From the NCBI GenBank assembly GCA_023406715.1, contig JAEXVC010000122.1, positions 1 through 7,326 on the forward strand: a DNA stretch of 7,326 bases, written 5' to 3'. The translations under genes were made by a program, and so were the position numbers. Below, piece by piece: positions 5,162 through 7,326 of the stretch (position 1 is its first letter; each line of letters starts with the position of its first letter). A model generated the notes under the pieces. It searched no databases, had not been told where the DNA came from, and saw nothing but the letters and a program-made list of their open reading frames with translations. Origin of the DNA: Bacteroidota bacterium (GTDB lineage Bacteria; Bacteroidota; Bacteroidia; Bacteroidales; Tenuifilaceae).

Positions 5162-6469
5162 CTAATCAACCCGACTTAACTTCTCCTTATATAGATATTT
5201 AAAATGATTAAATAGCCTTTGGAAAACGGTAAGTTCCTCAGTTGATATTTCGGCAGTACCACGCAGTTCTCGCTCAAGGTTTAAAACTGTTCCGTACGAT
5301 GTTACAGCACCATTGGGAAGTTTTGCCATAGCAGGAAATCCATTCTCATTATATCCTGAAGATATAGACGATAAAACGCCCTCCACCATTCCATACTCAA
5401 TGTAGGGATAACCATCGAGTTTAATATTCACGCGTTGATTAACCTTTACCTTACCTGCTCCCTCAAAAGGAACAACCATACGCACTTGAATTTCGCCCAA
5501 ATTCTCAGGAATTATGGCAAAAATTGGCTCGCCTGCCTTTACTTCCTGCAAATCGCTCCAAACTCCCATAAATGATAGTTTCCCCGACGATGGCGCGATT
5601 AACAAATAATTCTTTTCCCACGAAGCCAAGGTACTTTTCAACTGGTTGAACGCGTTAACAACATCATCATAAACCTTTTGTTTTTGGGTTTCAAAATCGA
5701 GTTTTGTTTCGGCAATGGTTTGCTTCAACTTCTCAATGGAAATTGATGTGTTAGAAATGGTTAACTTGGAACTCTCCAAACTCTGTTGTTTTGCAAGTAT
5801 TGTGGATTGTGATTTTTCGAAATCGGCCTGCGCAATAACTTTGCCCTGAAGCAAAACCGAATCGCGCTTAAACTGCTTAAAGGTTAAATCGTACTCCTTA
5901 AGTAAAAGTTTATACTGTTTATTCAGAAGTTTTAGATGATTGGTGTACCCTTTCAGTTCGCCTTCCAATGCATCAATCTTCTGCACATGGTATTTCTGCT
6001 TATGGAATAGAGTATAGTTTGTTAAAGCAGTTGTAAAGCCGGAGTAGTTACTCTGTACTTCTCCCAACATTAAATTAAGAGCATTGAACTGATTTAGATA
6101 GTTCTCATTTAAAATGCTATCGACATTAAAATTCTTAATAATTATTGATAATCGAACAATATGCTCAAATTTTGCAGGATTCTCAATTACTCCCAAAGTG
6201 TCGCCCTTGTTAACAAACGCGCCATCGATCGCTACGCTCAATTGAGGCTTTCCTGTAGTACGAGCCACAACCACCGACGGTGGATTTTCGGCAGTAATTA
6301 CCGCCGAAGCAGTAACTATATCGGGATACTTAAAGAAGAAACTTCCAGTAAAAACAGCACCTATTACTATAAAAATAATTGTAATACCCCAACGGATAAT
6401 CCACCGGGGAGGGACTCCTAGAATCTCGTTAATTTCTTCAGAACGGATATTTATTTGAGGTTCTTCCAT
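5162..6469 (-). CDS. HlyD-family periplasmic adaptor of a type I secretion system
   Basis: A 435-residue membrane-fusion protein linking an inner-membrane ABC exporter to an outer-membrane channel. A short cytoplasmic N-terminus (1-25) precedes one membrane segment (about 26-46, ITIIFIVIGAVFTGSFFF). The first half of the lipoyl-like hairpin is at about 66-100 (VNKGDTLGVIE at 86-96). A long alpha-helical coiled-coil hairpin spans about 100-285, with its turn probably near LQGKVIAQADFEKSQ (207-221). The second lipoyl half is at about 286-322 (IAPSSGKLSFMG, then VKAGEPIFAIIPE), followed by a beta-barrel domain to about 400. GTAEISTEELTVFQRLF (404-420) is the usual C-terminus of Bacteroidota bacteriocin-type adaptors. 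I start at ATG 6469, 1 nt after the ABC stop; the in-frame TTG at 6481 would overlap that gene and add only MNCR. The tight spacing points to translational coupling and a shared complex. Confidence 0.9.
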   Translation of the reverse strand: MEEPQINIRSEEINEILGVPPRWIIRWGITIIFIVIGAVFTGSFFFKYPDIVTASAVITAENPPSVVVARTTGKPQLSVAIDGAFVNKGDTLGVIENPAKFEHIVRLSIIIKNFNVDSILNENYLNQFNALNLMLGEVQSNYSGFTTALTNYTLFHKQKYHVQKIDALEGELKGYTNHLKLLNKQYKLLLKEYDLTFKQFKRDSVLLQGKVIAQADFEKSQSTILAKQQSLESSKLTISNTSISIEKLKQTIAETKLDFETQKQKVYDDVVNAFNQLKSTLASWEKNYLLIAPSSGKLSFMGVWSDLQEVKAGEPIFAIIPENLGEIQVRMVVPFEGAGKVKVNQRVNIKLDGYPYIEYGMVEGVLSSISSGYNENGFPAMAKLPNGAVTSYGTVLNLERELRGTAEISTEELTVFQRLFNHFKYLYKEKLSRVD

Positions 6470-6470
6470 T

Positions 6471-7326
6471 CTACAATTCAAGTTGATTTTTTACCAATGT
6501 ATAGTAAGCACCTTTACTAGCAGTTAACTCCTTATGAGTTCCAACCTCCTCAACAATGCCTTTTTCCAAAACAATAATTTGGTCGGCATTCTTCACAGTG
6601 CTTAGCCTATGTGCCACAACAACAGCCGTCCTGCCCTTAAAGAACTCCTGAAGATTCTCAAGTATCATTCGCTCGTTGCTAGCATCCAACGAATTGGTGG
6701 CCTCATCGAAGAAAATATACTTTGGATTCTTGTAAACAGAACGGGCAATAAGTATTCGTTGTTTCTGTCCTTGACTTAATCCGTGACCCTCGCCTCCAAT
6801 CTTAGTGTTGAACCCAAGCGGCAACGATGTTATAAAATCGTAGATGTTGGCTATTTTAGCAGACTTAATTAACTGCTGCTTATCTATACTCTCAACTCCA
6901 GGAGCAATATTATGTGCAATGGTATCAGAAAAAATGAACCCATCCTGCATAACCACTCCACACTCCTCGCGCCAATGGCGAATGCTGTATGTATCTATAT
7001 TATTCTGTCCTAGCAGTATTTCGCCTGAGGTTGGTGGGTAAAAACCCAGCAGTAACTTAACCAACGTTGTTTTTCCACTACCCGATGTTCCCACAATGGC
7101 AGTTTGCTTGCCAACAGGGATTTTTATCTTGACATTGTTCAACACCAACTCGCTATCGGGACCCTCGTAGCGGAACGAAAGATTCTCCACGCTTAAATCG
7201 GCATCGGAGGGGATATCGGCAACCAGATTATCCTCTAGTTTCTCCTCATCATCGCGGAGGTGAATCTCACTTAAACGCTCCAAGCTGATTTTGGCATCCT
7301 GCATAGCGTTGAAGAAATTAATAAGC
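6471..7326 (-). CDS. ABC transporter, C-terminal part (peptide/bacteriocin exporter type), cut by the window edge
   Basis: The C-terminal nucleotide-binding domain of an ABC exporter. The frame stays open to the window end: LINFFNA is encoded before the Met at 7302-7304, so that Met is internal. Numbering from it: DAKISLERLSEI (3-14) is the linker after the last membrane helix; Walker A GTSGSGKT 72-79; Q-loop Gln120 in VVMQDGFIFSDTIAHNIAPG; ABC signature GLSQGQKQR (175-183, LSQGQ variant); Walker B with Asp200 and Glu201 (IFFDEATNSLD); H-loop His232 in AHRLST. All ATPase motifs are intact. QDGFIFSDTIAHNIAPG and GHGLSQGQKQRILIAR closely follow Bacteroidota ABC transporters with an N-terminal C39 peptidase, which cleave double-glycine leaders while exporting peptides. 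The peptidase and membrane domains would lie beyond the right edge, so that subtype is inferred. The HlyD partner begins 1 nt after its stop. Confidence 0.9.
   Translation of the reverse strand, partial: LINFFNAMQDAKISLERLSEIHLRDDEEKLEDNLVADIPSDADLSVENLSFRYEGPDSELVLNNVKIKIPVGKQTAIVGTSGSGKTTLVKLLLGFYPPTSGEILLGQNNIDTYSIRHWREECGVVMQDGFIFSDTIAHNIAPGVESIDKQQLIKSAKIANIYDFITSLPLGFNTKIGGEGHGLSQGQKQRILIARSVYKNPKYIFFDEATNSLDASNERMILENLQEFFKGRTAVVVAHRLSTVKNADQIIVLEKGIVEEVGTHKELTASKGAYYTLVKNQLEL

Noticed and set aside
7302..7304. Met at 7302-7304 as the true start of the ABC protein
   Set aside because: The frame stays open to the window end with LINFFNA before it, matching the end of an ABC exporter membrane domain, and an NBD-only gene would not start in the middle of this linker.

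Overview
The window looks like chromosomal DNA from a member of the Bacteroidota, most likely the Bacteroidales/Marinilabiliales side, though I cannot name a genus. The evidence is: AT-rich DNA; genes without clear Shine-Dalgarno sequences; several matches to the Bacteroidota promoter pattern (TTG, about 19-20 bp, TAnnTTTG); an ABC/HlyD secretion pair whose wording is typical of that phylum; and a kinase-RapZ fusion that I associate with it. No mobile element, CRISPR array, tRNA or rRNA gene lies inside the window.

Left edge (1-280): a gene-free, very AT-rich stretch. It carries two tandem minus-strand promoters with GC-rich sequence just after the -7 box, firing out of the window to the left. 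This is the layout of a stable-RNA (rRNA or tRNA) promoter region.

Region 281-3360 (minus strand, probably one operon, read right to left): a DUF554 membrane protein; a sugar kinase of the AmgK/aminoglycoside-phosphotransferase type fused to a RapZ C-terminal domain; a 43-residue lysine- and cysteine-rich protein; and a MurU-like sugar-1-phosphate nucleotidyltransferase. Kinase plus nucleotidyltransferase matches the AmgK-MurU route, which turns recycled N-acetylmuramic acid into UDP-MurNAc. The RapZ-like domain, whose E. coli counterpart senses glucosamine-6-phosphate, suggests a built-in amino-sugar sensor. This cluster is the most interesting part of the window.

Region 3361-4006 (plus strand): an orphan 152-residue protein. 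Its leader has a good Bacteroidota-type promoter, two overlapping mini-ORFs and a strong hairpin just before the start codon. It ends tail to tail with pdxB, overlapping it by 14 bp.

Region 3993-7326 (minus strand): pdxB (erythronate-4-phosphate dehydrogenase, vitamin B6 synthesis), preceded by a 74-bp gap with a four-copy heptamer repeat and a -7 box. Upstream of that is a type I secretion pair: an HlyD-family adaptor and the C-terminal end of a peptide-exporting ABC transporter that runs off the right edge. Its cargo and the rest of the transporter lie outside the window.

Three genes can be extended upstream from in-frame TTG codons (at 2670, 3396 and 6481). In each case I chose the downstream ATG, which fits the family N-terminus better.
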